Of a DNA stretch of 64,000 nt, positions 27,011 through 38,400 are shown in pieces. The notes under the pieces were generated by a model. That model did not search any database. It was given only the letters and a program-made list of their open reading frames with translations, and had not been told where the DNA came from. Position 1 is the stretch's first letter, and each line of letters starts with the position of its first letter. Source of the DNA: Pseudanabaena galeata CCNP1313 (lineage in GTDB: Bacteria > Cyanobacteriota > Cyanobacteriia > Pseudanabaenales > Pseudanabaenaceae); assembly GCF_029910235.1 (NCBI RefSeq), contig NZ_CP112879.1:81311-145310 (forward strand), in the 5' to 3' direction. Made by a program: the position numbers and the translations under genes.

Positions 27011-27253
27011 ATGAACGAAATCCAAGAATATGACCTTGTTGCTTTAACAGAAGATGCGATCGCTACGCATAAAGTCACTCATCAGCAAATCCTACTGCGA
27101 AGAGGACAAATGGGAACAGTTTTAATGTCCTTTGATAACAAAGCGTTCCTAATCGACTTTACCGATAAAAAAGGCAATACATTTGCTATGGAAACAATCG
27201 AACCTGTCAAGCTATTACGCCTTATCAATGAACCTGAATTAGTCTATTCATGA
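27011..27253 (+). CDS. DUF4926-like small protein
   Basis: An 80-residue protein starting at the ATG at 27011 (a TTG at 26993 is an alternative). EYDLVALTEDAIATH, RRGQMGTVLMSFDN and FLIDFTDKKGNTFAMETIEP match the layout of DUF4926, a small beta-barrel domain common in cyanobacteria and often near toxin-antitoxin or nuclease genes. Its stop overlaps the ATG of mfd (ATGA), so the two are translationally coupled. Role unknown. Confidence 0.65.
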   Translation: MNEIQEYDLVALTEDAIATHKVTHQQILLRRGQMGTVLMSFDNKAFLIDFTDKKGNTFAMETIEPVKLLRLINEPELVYS

Positions 27254-30200
27254 CTATACCCATGACCTTCACAGCAGTCCTAGAGAATATAGCCCAGTCA
27301 ACCATCGCCACAAAAATAGGCGAGAAACTCAAAACAGCCAAAAGCATATCCCTATCAGGACTATCACGCTTAGGCAAAGGACTAGTTAGCACTCACCTCT
27401 GTCAACAACAAACCAAACCATTACTCATCGTCACCGCCACCGTCGAAGAAGCAACCCGATGGGCTTTGCAACTTCAGTCAATGTCATGGCGCGTCTATCT
27501 ATACCCTCCCCTTGATACATTTCCCTACGAATCTAGCCAAATCGATTTAGAAACTGCTTGGACAAAGATTGAGATATTAGCGGAACTACTTGCCAAACCA
27601 CAGCATAACTTAGCGATCGCTACTACCATTAAAGCACTACAGCTCCATCTACCATCCACTCAAGTCTTCCAAAAACATAATCTCTATCTCAATATCGGCG
27701 ATTCGCAATCGGTTAAATTACTTGCCGAGGCTCTGGCAAGATTGGGATATGCAGAAGTCAAAGAAGTAAAGGAATCAAAACAATGGAGCCACAAAGGATT
27801 TAGTTTTGAAGTATTTCCTGTTAATCGAAATCTACCCGTGCGCCTAAGCTGCAATCGTGGTACTGTCGAGAAAATCAGAGAGTTTGACCCCACTAATCCA
27901 AAAAGCTTCACTGACCTATCCAGCATCGCGATCGCCCCTGTCGATTTACATGAGTTTAACTCATCTCATAGAGCCACACTACTGAATTACTTACCCAAAA
28001 ACTTTATTGTTGCCATTGATGAACCCGAACAATGTCAGAGCTATGGCGATCGCTGGTACGAAGCAGCCGATGAACTTTATCAAAATCAATCGCAAGCCGA
28101 TACACCGAAACTGCATTGGGACTTTGCTAAGTGCATGACTGAGGCGAAGAAATTTCAGATGCTTCAACTTACCGAGCAACCACTTAAACCTAAAGCCAAT
28201 ATTTTTAACTTTGCCAGTACTTCTATTCCCATAGTTCCCCATCAGTTTGACCAGATTGCGTCTCTCATTCGTGAATATCTCAAATCGGAATATCAAGTCA
28301 CCCTGATTTCGGCTCAACCTTTGCGCGTGGCAACTTTGCTCAAGGAATATGACTGCATTGCTAACTTTGTCAGTGATTCTGATGATTTACAGTCCATTAC
28401 GCGGATTCAGAAAGCTGGTAAACCAGTGATTTTGAAATATTCGGGACTGATGGAAATGCAAGGCTTTGTTTTGCCTAGTTGTAAGCTTGCCCTCTTGACC
28501 GATCGCGAGTTATTTGGACAGCAATTATTAGCCTCACCCACCTTTGTGCATCCTTCACGAATGAATACGGCTAAGTCAGTTAATCCTGACGAACTAAATG
28601 TTGGTGATTATGTCGTGCATCGTAAGTATGGGATTGGCAAATTTACGCGCTTTGAAACCATTGAAGTGAAAGGGGAAAAGCAACCGCATTACATCGTTGA
28701 GTTTGCTGATGGTAAGACTGCGGTGGCGATCGTGCAGGAAAATGAGAAAATCCTCTCCCGCTATCGCAGTGCTTCTAATAAGCCGCCTAAGTTAAACAGC
28801 ATCGCCAATACAAAGGGCTGGGATAACGCTCTGAGCAAATGCCAAAAGGAGATTTACAAGTTAGCGAGGGATTTACTACAACTCTATGTCCGTCGCGCCA
28901 ATTTAGTTGGCTATGCTTTCCCACCTGATACCGATTGGCAACAGGAGATGGAGGATTCTTTTCCCTATCAACTCACACCCGATCAGGTCAAAGCTGTTCA
29001 AGATGTGAAGCAAGATATGGAAAGCGATCGCCCAATGGATCGGCTGATTTGTGGTGATGTCGGCTTTGGTAAAACGGAGGTGGCGGTAAGGGCTATTTTT
29101 AAAGCGGTTTGTGCGGGTAAGCAAGTGGCTCTGTTAGCTCCCACGACGATTCTGGCACAACAGCATTTTCATACGCTCCAAACTCGGTTTGCGGCTTATC
29201 CTTTCACTGTGGAGATCGTGAATCGGTTTCGCCCTGCGAAGGAGCGCAAGCAGGTTTTAGAAAGGGTTGCGGATGGTGAGGTACAAGTCATTGTCGGTAC
29301 GCATCAACTGTTGTCTAAGGATGTTGAGTTTCACGATTTGGGTTTGCTGGTGATTGATGAGGAACAACGCTTTGGCACGGTGCAGAAGGAAAAAATCAAG
29401 ACTATGAAGGGGGATGTGGATTCATTGACTTTGAGTGCTACGCCGATTCCGCGTACTCTCTATGCGGCTCTTTCTGGGGTGCGGGAAATGAGTGTGATTG
29501 CGACTCCTCCTCCCTCAAGGCGATCGATTCAAACGCATTTGTCTGCTTATGATGCGTCACTGGTGAAAACGGCGATTCGTCATGAGTTAGACCGTGGTGG
29601 TCAGGTGTTTTATGTTGTGCCGCGTATTGAGGGGATTGATGCGATCGCTGTTTCTTTGCAGGCAATGTTACCAAATGTGAGATTGGCGATCGCGCATGGA
29701 CAGATGCAGGAGTCGGAGTTAGAGGCGGCGATGGTCGCTTTTAATAACAATGAGGCGGATATTCTCCTCTGTACGACGATTATTGAGTCGGGTTTGGACA
29801 TTCCGCGTGTGAATACGATTGTGATTGAGGATGCTCATAAGTTAGGTTTGGCGCAACTGTATCAATTGCGTGGTCGGGTTGGTCGGGCGGGGATTCAGGC
29901 TCATTCTTATTTGCTGTATCCGCCTAACCTTGAGTTGACAGATTCAGCGAAGAGGAGATTGGATGCGATTCAGGAGTTTAGTCAGCTTGGTTCGGGTTAT
30001 CAACTAGCGATGCGCGATATGGAAATTCGTGGATTGGGCGATCTCTTGGGTGAGGAGCAGTCGGGTCAGGCGGATGTGATTGGCTTTGCGCTCTATATGG
30101 ATTTGCTTCAGGAATATATTAATGAGTTGCGGGGGAAGATTTTGCCTGAAGTTGCTGATACTGAGCTTCAGTTGCCGCGTTTGGTGGCTTTTATTCCTGA

Positions 30201-30600
30201 CAGTTATATAGAGAACAATGAGAAGAAGATTAATGCTTATTTGACTTTGGCAAAGGTGAAGTCGAAGGAGGAAATTCTCAAGTTGGCGGCGGTTTGGGAG
30301 GGTCTGTATGGGACTTTGCCTGAAGAAACGCAGGTATTACTTAGGGTGATGGAATTGAAGTTGGTGGCGCGGAAGGTTGGGGTGTTTCGCATTTATGCGT
30401 CGGAGGATGGGCGCGATCTGTTTCTGGACTCGAAGCTGACGGATTCGCTTTGGGAGTTGCTTCATGCGAAGATTCCGATTGAGTTCTATTATCGTTTCTC
30501 TTTCGAGAGGGGGAGAATTAAAATCACGAGTCTGGCTCTCCTGCCTGGGGATAAGCAGGTGCATTTCTTGATTGAGTGGTTGGGCTGTTTTTTGAAGTGA
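27250..30600 (+). CDS. mfd: Transcription-repair coupling factor Mfd
   Basis: A 1,116-residue DNA translocase that removes RNA polymerase stalled at lesions and recruits UvrA. Visible parts: UvrB-like N-terminal module ([20 protein letters not shown]), the RNA-polymerase-interacting domain around residue 450-510 ([18 protein letters not shown]), RecG-like motor with Walker [12 protein letters not shown] near 602, DEEQRFG near 702, [15 protein letters not shown], and [10 protein letters not shown], then the C-terminal TRCF domain. Length is normal (about 1,150), so it looks complete. Codon usage changes along the gene toward GC-rich third positions near the end only slightly. Its location beside addiction modules and a relaxase suggests a plasmid-borne extra copy. 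Confidence 0.92.
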   Translation: MTIPMTFTAVLENIAQSTIATKIGEKLKTAKSISLSGLSRLGKGLVSTHLCQQQTKPLLIVTATVEEATRWALQLQSMSWRVYLYPPLDTFPYESSQIDLETAWTKIEILAELLAKPQHNLAIATTIKALQLHLPSTQVFQKHNLYLNIGDSQSVKLLAEALARLGYAEVKEVKESKQWSHKGFSFEVFPVNRNLPVRLSCNRGTVEKIREFDPTNPKSFTDLSSIAIAPVDLHEFNSSHRATLLNYLPKNFIVAIDEPEQCQSYGDRWYEAADELYQNQSQADTPKLHWDFAKCMTEAKKFQMLQLTEQPLKPKANIFNFASTSIPIVPHQFDQIASLIREYLKSEYQVTLISAQPLRVATLLKEYDCIANFVSDSDDLQSITRIQKAGKPVILKYSGLMEMQGFVLPSCKLALLTDRELFGQQLLASPTFVHPSRMNTAKSVNPDELNVGDYVVHRKYGIGKFTRFETIEVKGEKQPHYIVEFADGKTAVAIVQENEKILSRYRSASNKPPKLNSIANTKGWDNALSKCQKEIYKLARDLLQLYVRRANLVGYAFPPDTDWQQEMEDSFPYQLTPDQVKAVQDVKQDMESDRPMDRLICGDVGFGKTEVAVRAIFKAVCAGKQVALLAPTTILAQQHFHTLQTRFAAYPFTVEIVNRFRPAKERKQVLERVADGEVQVIVGTHQLLSKDVEFHDLGLLVIDEEQRFGTVQKEKIKTMKGDVDSLTLSATPIPRTLYAALSGVREMSVIATPPPSRRSIQTHLSAYDASLVKTAIRHELDRGGQVFYVVPRIEGIDAIAVSLQAMLPNVRLAIAHGQMQESELEAAMVAFNNNEADILLCTTIIESGLDIPRVNTIVIEDAHKLGLAQLYQLRGRVGRAGIQAHSYLLYPPNLELTDSAKRRLDAIQEFSQLGSGYQLAMRDMEIRGLGDLLGEEQSGQADVIGFALYMDLLQEYINELRGKILPEVADTELQLPRLVAFIPDSYIENNEKKINAYLTLAKVKSKEEILKLAAVWEGLYGTLPEETQVLLRVMELKLVARKVGVFRIYASEDGRDLFLDSKLTDSLWELLHAKIPIEFYYRFSFERGRIKITSLALLPGDKQVHFLIEWLGCFLK

Positions 30601-30621
30601 ATCTATGTTTGTTTCTGTAAC

Positions 30622-31074
30622 TTAGGCGATCGCTTGCCAGTATTTGGCGTTTACAAATCTTTCCAAATGTCCTACGTTTGTTGTGGCGACTACGACAATG
30701 CGATCGCCCTGTGATTCGGCAATTAATGATGCTTGTGCAGCAAGGATGACATCGCCATCTAGTGCATCTGGACTGGCTGTTGGTTTACCTGTCTGTCTCG
30801 CTTCTGCCCAAAGTTCAGCAGCTTTCAGCATCGTTGCTGTGGTCAGGGGTAAATATTCCAATCTATTTTTTAGCTGATCTAAACGCCTGATACCTGCTAG
30901 TTTGTTGGCTCTTAGCAATTCTCGCCTAACTTCGTAGTCGGTAATTTCAGGAACAATTAACCTATAACCCTTGGCAACTAATCTCTCTGACCAATAGCGG
31001 CATTCTAGGGTGGCGGGGGTGGAGTTGGGGTTTGATAGGATGCCGAGTGGGGCTGAGTCAAGTAAAACAATCAT
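30622..31074 (-). CDS. vapC: VapC-like PIN-domain toxin
   Basis: A 150-residue PIN-domain protein, likely a ribonuclease toxin. Acidic residues in expected positions: D6 (VLLDSAPLG), a glutamate in ITDYEVRREL, and an aspartate pair in DGDVILAAQA. Its ATG overlaps the stop of the upstream gene (31071-31448 region) by 4 bases, so toxin follows antitoxin as usual in VapBC operons. It is convergent with mfd. Confidence 0.75.
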   Translation of the reverse strand: MIVLLDSAPLGILSNPNSTPATLECRYWSERLVAKGYRLIVPEITDYEVRRELLRANKLAGIRRLDQLKNRLEYLPLTTATMLKAAELWAEARQTGKPTASPDALDGDVILAAQASLIAESQGDRIVVVATTNVGHLERFVNAKYWQAIA

Positions 31075-31424
31075 GCGGTGAGTGAGAGTGGACGTTCAGT
31101 TATCGATTCTTCGCCTAGAGCCTGTTGCAAGTATTCCCATGTCTCTCGCTGTTCATCAGCATCATCTCGGAGATCCCATTCACTAAAAAGATCGCTCAAT
31201 GCTTTTGCCCTTGCTGCAATTTCTTCGGGTGTCCTTGTTGGTAATATGTAAACGCCTTCAGCATTAACGTAGGGCTGATTGGTAGGGACGGTTGGCTCTG
31301 GTTTGACTGTGGTAATTGATGAGTTTGGTTTGCCAAACCATTGCTGTAGTTGCGTAACTACTACTTCAGTAATCACGGCTTTGAGATCTTCTATGGTTAA
31401 ATCTGTAATTCGTTTTTGTTTCAT
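31071..31424 (-). CDS. Putative antitoxin partner of the PIN toxin
   Basis: A 117-residue protein starting at the ATG at 31424, which has a strong GGAGG ribosome-binding site 9 bases upstream. N terminus KQKRITDLTIEDLKAVITEVV resembles the short helical start found in cyanobacterial VapB-like partner proteins; the rest is a proline-rich linker and an acidic helical tail (PEEIAARAKALSDLFSEWDL) that could wrap the toxin. It overlaps the vapC-like ATG by 4 bases. I infer antitoxin function from operon layout; no DNA-binding fold is evident. Confidence 0.55.
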   Translation of the reverse strand: MKQKRITDLTIEDLKAVITEVVVTQLQQWFGKPNSSITTVKPEPTVPTNQPYVNAEGVYILPTRTPEEIAARAKALSDLFSEWDLRDDADEQRETWEYLQQALGEESITERPLSLTA

Positions 31425-31635
31425 TTTATACCTCCATAGGAATCTCAAGCGTTTACTAGCTATATATTACCCTATATAAATCGCTGTTTTGATTTTCAGC
31501 AAATTAAGGGCGATCGCCTCAATTCTTAGTACCTAATAGCATAGGGGCAGAAGGTGAGGTAAAATAAACAATAAAAAATTTGCCAAAATTTCTATTACAT
31601 ACTTATACTTGATGCTCGAAAGTCAATTGCTTTAG

Positions 31636-32676
31636 ATGACAACTCCTGATAGTAAACCCATCATATTTATTGATACCAGCTTCCTTAAAGGAGTAAGTTG
31701 GAAAGATCCTGATTGGCAATTATTACTAGAAGAATCAAAACAAGCAAATATACAGATCGTTATTCCAGAATTAGTTCTAAAAGAGAGGTGTTCACAGTGG
31801 AGAGATGAGATTATTCAAAAAGCCAGACGAGTAAAAGAATCTATAGACACTCTAATCGATACTTGGGATAAAAGCCCAACAACAGGTTATTCTAGGCTTT
31901 ATGAAAACCCTCATTTTATTGCCAATATTTCTATTGAATCATTTGAGAAAGACATAGACTCCAAAGTAAGTGCTTATTCTAGTAAGCTAGTCAGTGATAA
32001 TAGGTTATACGTTCTAAGTAAACAGCCTCATCATACGGAAGGTGCATTTACAAGATACTTTGATTGGAAGCCACCCTTCAATAATCCATTAAATAGCGAA
32101 AAAGGAGTAGAAAACAGAGAAGATGCAAAGACACGGACGGCAAGAAAAGAACATTTTCCTGACGCTTGGATTTTAGAGGCTGCACTTGATTTTTCGGAAA
32201 CCACGGCAAACTTTTATGTTCTTTGTAGAGATAAGCGCTTAAACAATTCATTTAAAAATGAGTTGGGTATTCAAACATATGACAACGCAAGGGAAGTACT
32301 AGATGCCATAGAGCAAAAAGACAAAGAACAAACTCCTTCTCTGCAAGATATACCAGAATTCAAAGATTCTCACGAAAATAATTCTGATGGAAGCTTAATT
32401 CAACTCTTTAATCTAGAATTATTTCAAAGGGTACTAGGCTATATATACTGGTTAGAAGGAGAAAATGCAGTTTCTAAAGACACTTTAATTGAAAGACTCA
32501 AGCAGAAGTATGGCTACACATCTGAGCAGATAAGAAGTACTGCTGATTATCTAAGCCACGTTTCAAAGGTTATTGAAGATACAGGAAACTACTATATAGC
32601 TGTCGATATCAAGATATGTAAAGATGCAGCCGATGAAGTGTTATCTGATGTTTTATCGTTATTAGATGAGGATTGA
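31636..32676 (+). CDS. PIN-domain (DUF4935-like) protein, candidate defence nuclease
   Basis: A 346-residue protein with an N-terminal PIN-like domain of about 230 residues. Putative metal ligands: D13 (IFIDTSFLKG), E45/E50 (IPELVLKER), D176 (HFPDAWILEAAL) and D199 (LCRDKRLN). This is longer than VapC and fits the DUF4935 type of PIN domain found in larger proteins. A C-terminal helical domain of about 110 residues follows. The stop lies 2 bases before the ATG of the next, 800-residue gene, so they form an operon. Both are markedly AT-rich compared with the plasmid backbone, suggesting separate acquisition. Function unknown; nuclease activity inferred. Confidence 0.65.
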   Translation: MTTPDSKPIIFIDTSFLKGVSWKDPDWQLLLEESKQANIQIVIPELVLKERCSQWRDEIIQKARRVKESIDTLIDTWDKSPTTGYSRLYENPHFIANISIESFEKDIDSKVSAYSSKLVSDNRLYVLSKQPHHTEGAFTRYFDWKPPFNNPLNSEKGVENREDAKTRTARKEHFPDAWILEAALDFSETTANFYVLCRDKRLNNSFKNELGIQTYDNAREVLDAIEQKDKEQTPSLQDIPEFKDSHENNSDGSLIQLFNLELFQRVLGYIYWLEGENAVSKDTLIERLKQKYGYTSEQIRSTADYLSHVSKVIEDTGNYYIAVDIKICKDAADEVLSDVLSLLDED

Positions 32677-32678
32677 AA

Positions 32679-35087
32679 ATGATTGATATCAAGACTAGAA
32701 AGAATATACTGATTCAACTCGCCAAAAATGATGGAGATGTTATTCTGACTTCTCTAGAAAAAGAAGCTGGAAAGATAGAAAAGATTCTAAATGAAGTAAC
32801 TGATTTCAAGACCATTGAAGACTATATTAATTTGCTTGATGCTTTCGCTTATCGCATCCCAGAAAAAGCATTTTCAATTCTTGATTGTCTATTACAAAGA
32901 TTGGAGACTCTGCAAGTTACTCATGAACCATTTTTTATGATCTCTGAAGATATGGTCTCTCTCTTATATAGCAAAAGTAAACTTATTAATGCATGTCTCA
33001 ATTGCTATCGACATATTTGTTACTTCTACTTCGACATCAAGAAAATATTAATGATTTTTCTGAAGTACAGTAGTAATGAAGATAGTAATATTAGAAGACA
33101 AGCTATTGAAGGCATAAATGATATTGCTGGGTATAACTTAGAAGTTTGTAAAGTGAGAGGCTTAGATGATCATCAAGAAATAATTGATAGAATAGAATCT
33201 CTCCTAAATGAAGAGAAAATAAAGTATTTTAACGGACTAATTGCCGTTTGCACTAATCTCCTTTCTCCTGAATTAAAATCTACAACTTCCAGCTATTCAA
33301 ATATTACATATACTACTGCTAGTCATATAGCCAATAATATCCTTGTAGATATACGACAAAGAAGCATCATTTTCTTGGAGAACCTCTATAAACTTGTAAT
33401 AAATGTAGAGGACAAAAAAGTTGTTTTGGTTACTTTACGAAATGCTTGTAGAACTCCTCACAGAGTAAAATACGATAACGAATTTTATCAAATCATTCAG
33501 AAGAACACGGAGTATATTCTTGGAGTCTCAGAAAAGATTGCGGATACTGAAGAAGATTTACAACTTGTCCAAGTAATAGAAGAAGATGCATACTGGCTCA
33601 ACCGCCATTTTACTGACCAGACAGTCAGGAATGCGGCATGCAAGGTAAAGGCAATCCTAGACACTAAATACGAATATCAGGTTTTTAAAGTACTTATCGG
33701 TTTTCGAGGAGTTTTCAATTCTTGGTGTAATGAGGGGAATGACCCTAAGATAGGAGATATAGATGTAGAAAATGAATTCCAAAGAGAAAATCAGCATAGA
33801 GAAAAACGGTTGCAAGAATTAATTAATGATGTTCGTCCAGAAAATTATGAGCAATGGGAAAAACGTATCATAGCTTGGTCGCAAATCCAGTCTAATGACA
33901 TGGCTACTTTCCCTTATTTTAGTAGATTTCTTGAAAATATAGGTAAAAATTTGCCAGACTTTACTTTAAGCCTAATCAGAGAACATGATGAGCATTTAGA
34001 TAGGTTTATGGTTCCAATAATAATAGGTATTTTACAATCAAATAAAAAAGACGAATTTCAAACATTTACAAAATCATGGCTTGCACAAGAAAAACACTTA
34101 CAGGTGATGGCAAAAGTATGTGAATATGCAGATTACTTTGACCAAAATCTATTAATAGAAGTTGCGGAGATTGCAATAAATTTACAAGATCGAAGAACAC
34201 TTTACGAATGCTTATCGGCATTATTTTGCAAGTTAGAACAATATGCAAATACAGTTTTCAATACCCTGTTACAGAGAATTTTAGAGGTATTGACAGAGTA
34301 CCAAGATAGTTATTGGATTCAAAACTTCTGGTATCGCGATAATCTAAAAACTATAATTCAGACTATGGAAGATAAGACAATTGATGATGTATTAAGTAAT
34401 CTAACCTACTTAGATCGAATAGATTATATGGGTGAATATATCTTAGCTGCAATTGCTGAATGTAATCCTACAAAAATTCTTGATTTCTTTGGCAATCGGA
34501 TCAAATCTATAAGCCAAGAAGAATACAAAAGAGATTATGAACCCGTACCCTTCGGTTTTGATCAATTACGCGCTCCCCTATCCAAAATTCATGAGCAAAC
34601 AATTAGAATAATAAGACAATGGTGCATCAATGATAGATCAAGATTATTTTGTCATTTATGTGGAAAATTAATCAGCAATATTTTCCCTGAGTTTGAAGAG
34701 AATCTCAAAAATGAGATCCTTAATCTGATACAAGAAGGAGGTGAGGAAGATTATCAGTTTATCCTAGAGATTCTCAAAAACTATCATGAAAACCATAACA
34801 TATATGATGTTATCACCGAACTTATAAAAAGATTACCGGAAGGCAGAAGAGAACTTAATGAAATCATGATGATTTTACAGAGTACTGGTGTTGTGACTGG
34901 TGAGTATGGATTTGTTGAAGCCTATAAAAGGAAAAAAACAGAGATAGAATTTTGGCTTGAAAATGATGATTCTAAAATTAGAGGTTTTGCAGAAGACTAC
35001 ACAGCAATGTTAGATCGTATGATTGACAGTGAAGAAATAAGGGCAAAAGAAAGAATTATTTTAATGAAACATCAGTATAGGGAATAA
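32679..35087 (+). CDS. Large helical-repeat protein paired with the PIN gene, unknown
   Basis: An 802-residue protein starting at the ATG at 32679. It looks almost entirely alpha-helical, with repeated pairs of amphipathic helices of 30-40 residues (for example SNIRRQAIEGINDIAGYNLE and PEFEENLKNEILNLIQEGGE), consistent with a HEAT/ARM-like solenoid. It contains no visible nucleotide-binding or nuclease motif and no membrane segment. Located 2 bases after the PIN gene, it could be the sensor or scaffold that controls the PIN nuclease. No family is recognised. Confidence 0.6.
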   Translation: MIDIKTRKNILIQLAKNDGDVILTSLEKEAGKIEKILNEVTDFKTIEDYINLLDAFAYRIPEKAFSILDCLLQRLETLQVTHEPFFMISEDMVSLLYSKSKLINACLNCYRHICYFYFDIKKILMIFLKYSSNEDSNIRRQAIEGINDIAGYNLEVCKVRGLDDHQEIIDRIESLLNEEKIKYFNGLIAVCTNLLSPELKSTTSSYSNITYTTASHIANNILVDIRQRSIIFLENLYKLVINVEDKKVVLVTLRNACRTPHRVKYDNEFYQIIQKNTEYILGVSEKIADTEEDLQLVQVIEEDAYWLNRHFTDQTVRNAACKVKAILDTKYEYQVFKVLIGFRGVFNSWCNEGNDPKIGDIDVENEFQRENQHREKRLQELINDVRPENYEQWEKRIIAWSQIQSNDMATFPYFSRFLENIGKNLPDFTLSLIREHDEHLDRFMVPIIIGILQSNKKDEFQTFTKSWLAQEKHLQVMAKVCEYADYFDQNLLIEVAEIAINLQDRRTLYECLSALFCKLEQYANTVFNTLLQRILEVLTEYQDSYWIQNFWYRDNLKTIIQTMEDKTIDDVLSNLTYLDRIDYMGEYILAAIAECNPTKILDFFGNRIKSISQEEYKRDYEPVPFGFDQLRAPLSKIHEQTIRIIRQWCINDRSRLFCHLCGKLISNIFPEFEENLKNEILNLIQEGGEEDYQFILEILKNYHENHNIYDVITELIKRLPEGRRELNEIMMILQSTGVVTGEYGFVEAYKRKKTEIEFWLENDDSKIRGFAEDYTAMLDRMIDSEEIRAKERIILMKHQYRE

Positions 35088-35408
35088 TAGCTTTTGTTCT
35101 TTTTTAGATCAAATTTTGTTTTTTTAGATTGCTATTATTAATATTATCCATTACCTTATGCCAAATACTTATAGTTAAAGCTTATAGTAATGTCTCAAAA
35201 TGTGGATTAGTAACATACATACATTCTTCAAGTACTAAGTAAAATGTGGGATTTAGTAAATGTTTTATCAATACTCTTGAAGCAATCAAAGCCTGTATAT
35301 CTTCGACGGCTTCACGATAGTAGTTTCGGTAATTAGACTGCGACACGGTACGGATGATGTGGATAATCTTGCACTTGCTTGTTCTCAATGCATCCTGACA
35401 GCTAAAAT
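35088..35408. other. AT-rich gap with a possible gene remnant
   Basis: This 321-bp gap separates the helical-repeat gene from the membrane-protein gene. It begins with T-runs (a TTTTTAGAT-type direct repeat at about 35100-35140) that could serve as a terminator region. The minus strand holds a short open frame (35182-35388) described separately. Confidence 0.4.
35182..35388 (-). CDS. Short open frame, possible gene fragment
   Basis: A 68-residue minus-strand frame with a TTG start and an AGGATG sequence just upstream. The text (HIIRTVSQSNYRNYYREAVE, DIQALIASRVLIKHLL) reads like real protein and could be the tail of a larger lost gene, for instance a transposase or regulator. It lies divergently from the membrane-protein gene, and its upstream edge is only 20 bases from that gene's start. 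I cannot assign it. Confidence 0.25.
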   Translation of the reverse strand: MRTSKCKIIHIIRTVSQSNYRNYYREAVEDIQALIASRVLIKHLLNPTFYLVLEECMYVTNPHFETLL

Positions 35409-38400
35409 ATGAGCGAACTATATTGGTGGATTTTAGAAATGTATAGTCTTATCAAAAAAAGTATTGTTTGGTTTGTTTTAGGTTTAGCACTCGCTGTATG
35501 TGGAACTTGGTTTTTCTGGAATAACATATCAACATGGTTTAAAAGTATCACACCTCAAATAGGGTTTGTATCTGATGTGGTCGCATATCAAGCTGCAATC
35601 ATAGCGATCGCAATTCCTCTCAGTTTTCAAATCATTTCTCAAATTTCTGAACGATACCAATCAAGGATAATTATAAGAAAGATTGAAAGTCAGTGGCACT
35701 TTATCATTCTTATGGGGTTACTTTTTATTAATAGTTTGTTAGCAGTATTTCTTAAATTTGCCATAAAAGATTTAGATAAAGATTGGCATTTTTATCTTGC
35801 TTGGACTGTCTTAACTCTTTTTGTTACAGCTATTGTTACCTTGGGTTACTTTTTTTATGATTTTTTGCGATACGTGACTAACACCAAATTCTTAATAGAT
35901 AAGTTGTTCGTTGATTTAGAAAGACCCTTAAATATTGTTATAGGAAAAGAACTAACTGACAAGAGATTTCAAAAAGAACAGAAAAAATTTGTCAAATCTC
36001 TAGAGGGGATTGGAGACATATGTGTATTTGAAATTAAAAAACGTAATAGTAATGAATATATAATTGATTCATTACATAAAATCAAAAATTACATCGAAAT
36101 AATTTTTCGACTAGATAATATAGATGATTCTCAGTTGCTATCCATCTCAGATGCTAATTCTAAAAAGTATTCTATTTTTATTAAAGCTATAATAAGTCAG
36201 CTTATTCGGCTACGTGAAGTATCCATCGAAGTCCAAAATGTCGAAACAATAAAGTTTACAACCTCTAATCTAACTTGGCTATTGAGACTATTATCTCAAG
36301 GGAAAAATTATTACGATTTGGTAGACACTTTATTAAGGGCAATAACAAAATCTCAATACACTAATCAATCAAACTATCAAGAATTAGACTACACTTCGTC
36401 TTTTATGTGGTACATCAATATAGTATTTAAAAACAAATTCAATATCGAATATTTATCTCTATATGATGAAAATTTTATTCGATCCACACGAGAAATTATT
36501 TCTTCTACTAAAACTCAATTATTTAGTGGATTGATTTCAATGCTACATGATGGAATCAATTATAACTCTAATATTGGAAATATGCCATCCAATTTATTAA
36601 ATAGATTTTACGAAATATACAAAATAAACCGTAAAATCAATAAAAATATAAGAGAGTTAATTCTGATGGGAGAACAAATACAAACACTAGAGGAATTACA
36701 AGAATGTAGAAGTTTATATAGTGATACAAAAAACACTACTAAATTAATAGCTAATGATATATCTCAAGTAAGATTGCAACAAGATTGGCGAATATTTATA
36801 CAGAACAATTTATATATATTAATAATACTGTTCAAAGATAGGACTGCCACAAAAGACATAATCAGTAAGATGTTTGTCAAACTATTACGAATAAAAATTC
36901 TTATTTATTCTACTTTAAGCATTATAAGTATATACAATACATCCCATAAGCAATTAGAACAGGAATATGATAAATATGATCAGCTATTAGATAAAACTTT
37001 ATCCAGTATTGAATCAAGGTTCAAATTTAATCATTTAATTGATTTGATCTTCGATTTAGGGTCTTGGTGTATTTTTAAGGAGCGTTTTGATTATTTGGAT
37101 AAGCTATGGAATTATCGACAACCGAAATATGCAAGTGCAAATTGGATTGGCTCAGTGATTATTCCAGAATCTTTAACAACACTCTTTAATATGTATTTTC
37201 ACACTTCTTTTGCAGAAAGAGGTTTACCTATATATTGGGAAGATCATCATGGTAGTGAAAGATATTACGATATCTACTTTCTTGTATTACTATTGCGAGA
37301 ATTTTTTAATCAGAGTCGGCAACCAGTAAAAAACAGTTTAAATAACCAAGAACTAATTAACAGATTTAAGGTTCTAGATTCTTATCATCTAGATAGAATT
37401 GAATATGTTGTAAATCGTCTTATCTCTCTATCAAGAGATCTAAGTTCTATACCAAATTTATTCAATGAATTATATTTCGATATAAAGCAAACAAATGACA
37501 TTATTGAAGGAAGTCTAATTCCTTTTCTAGAAAGCCTAAAATTAGAGGCTGACAAACAAATTCAAGAGTTAGTATGCTATCAAAAAATTAGTAATACAAA
37601 AGTTGAAGAATTCCAAGAAGATTTCTTAAAAGGATATTATGAGTTAGTATCTGTACGAAATTTATTTGAAGTTTTAAAACTCTGTGATATTAGATTGGAT
37701 GAATATGTTATATCAAGCCCAGATCTTGAAAAGATTAGCTCTACTCCGAATATTTGGGACAAAGAAATGTTCTTTGAGCAGTGGTATGTAAGTTACGGAA
37801 ATTCAGGAATTAATTTTGGACAAAGTTTAGCTAGAAAAGAAGATTCTCAATTACTACTAAAAATCATTAAGGCTTCCGTCAGAAAAGAAATGACCTTAGA
37901 TGAAGTTATTGATTCTTATAATGGTAAATGTGATAATCTGATAATTATAAATATTAATTCCATCCCTGAACAATTGTATAACAATCGAAAATTTCAAGTT
38001 AAGTCAAGTTTGAACGAAATAGATGAAGCTTTAGAACTAGTTAACCTGTCTGGTTTTATTGGATTATATGCTTATTCTCAAGATCATAAGATTCCTATTT
38101 TTAATTATTATCCTCCAATAAACCCTGAACCAGATATTCCAAAAAGCGCACTTCTTGTTATTGACAAGAATCGTTTAGGTAAACTCGTTCAATACTCTCC
38201 AGTTGAAGAAACTACTAAATATCATCAGATTAAAAAACACATAGCATTTAACATTCAAGCATTTGCAGAAAATGACACACTAATGAATGAATTCCTTAAC
38301 ATTAGCCCAAGTATCGATTGGCTTACAGAGAAAGGGGATAAGACACAGCAAGAAAATTACTTGCGAAGTCGAGTTTTAATAGAAATTTATGAGAGATTTA

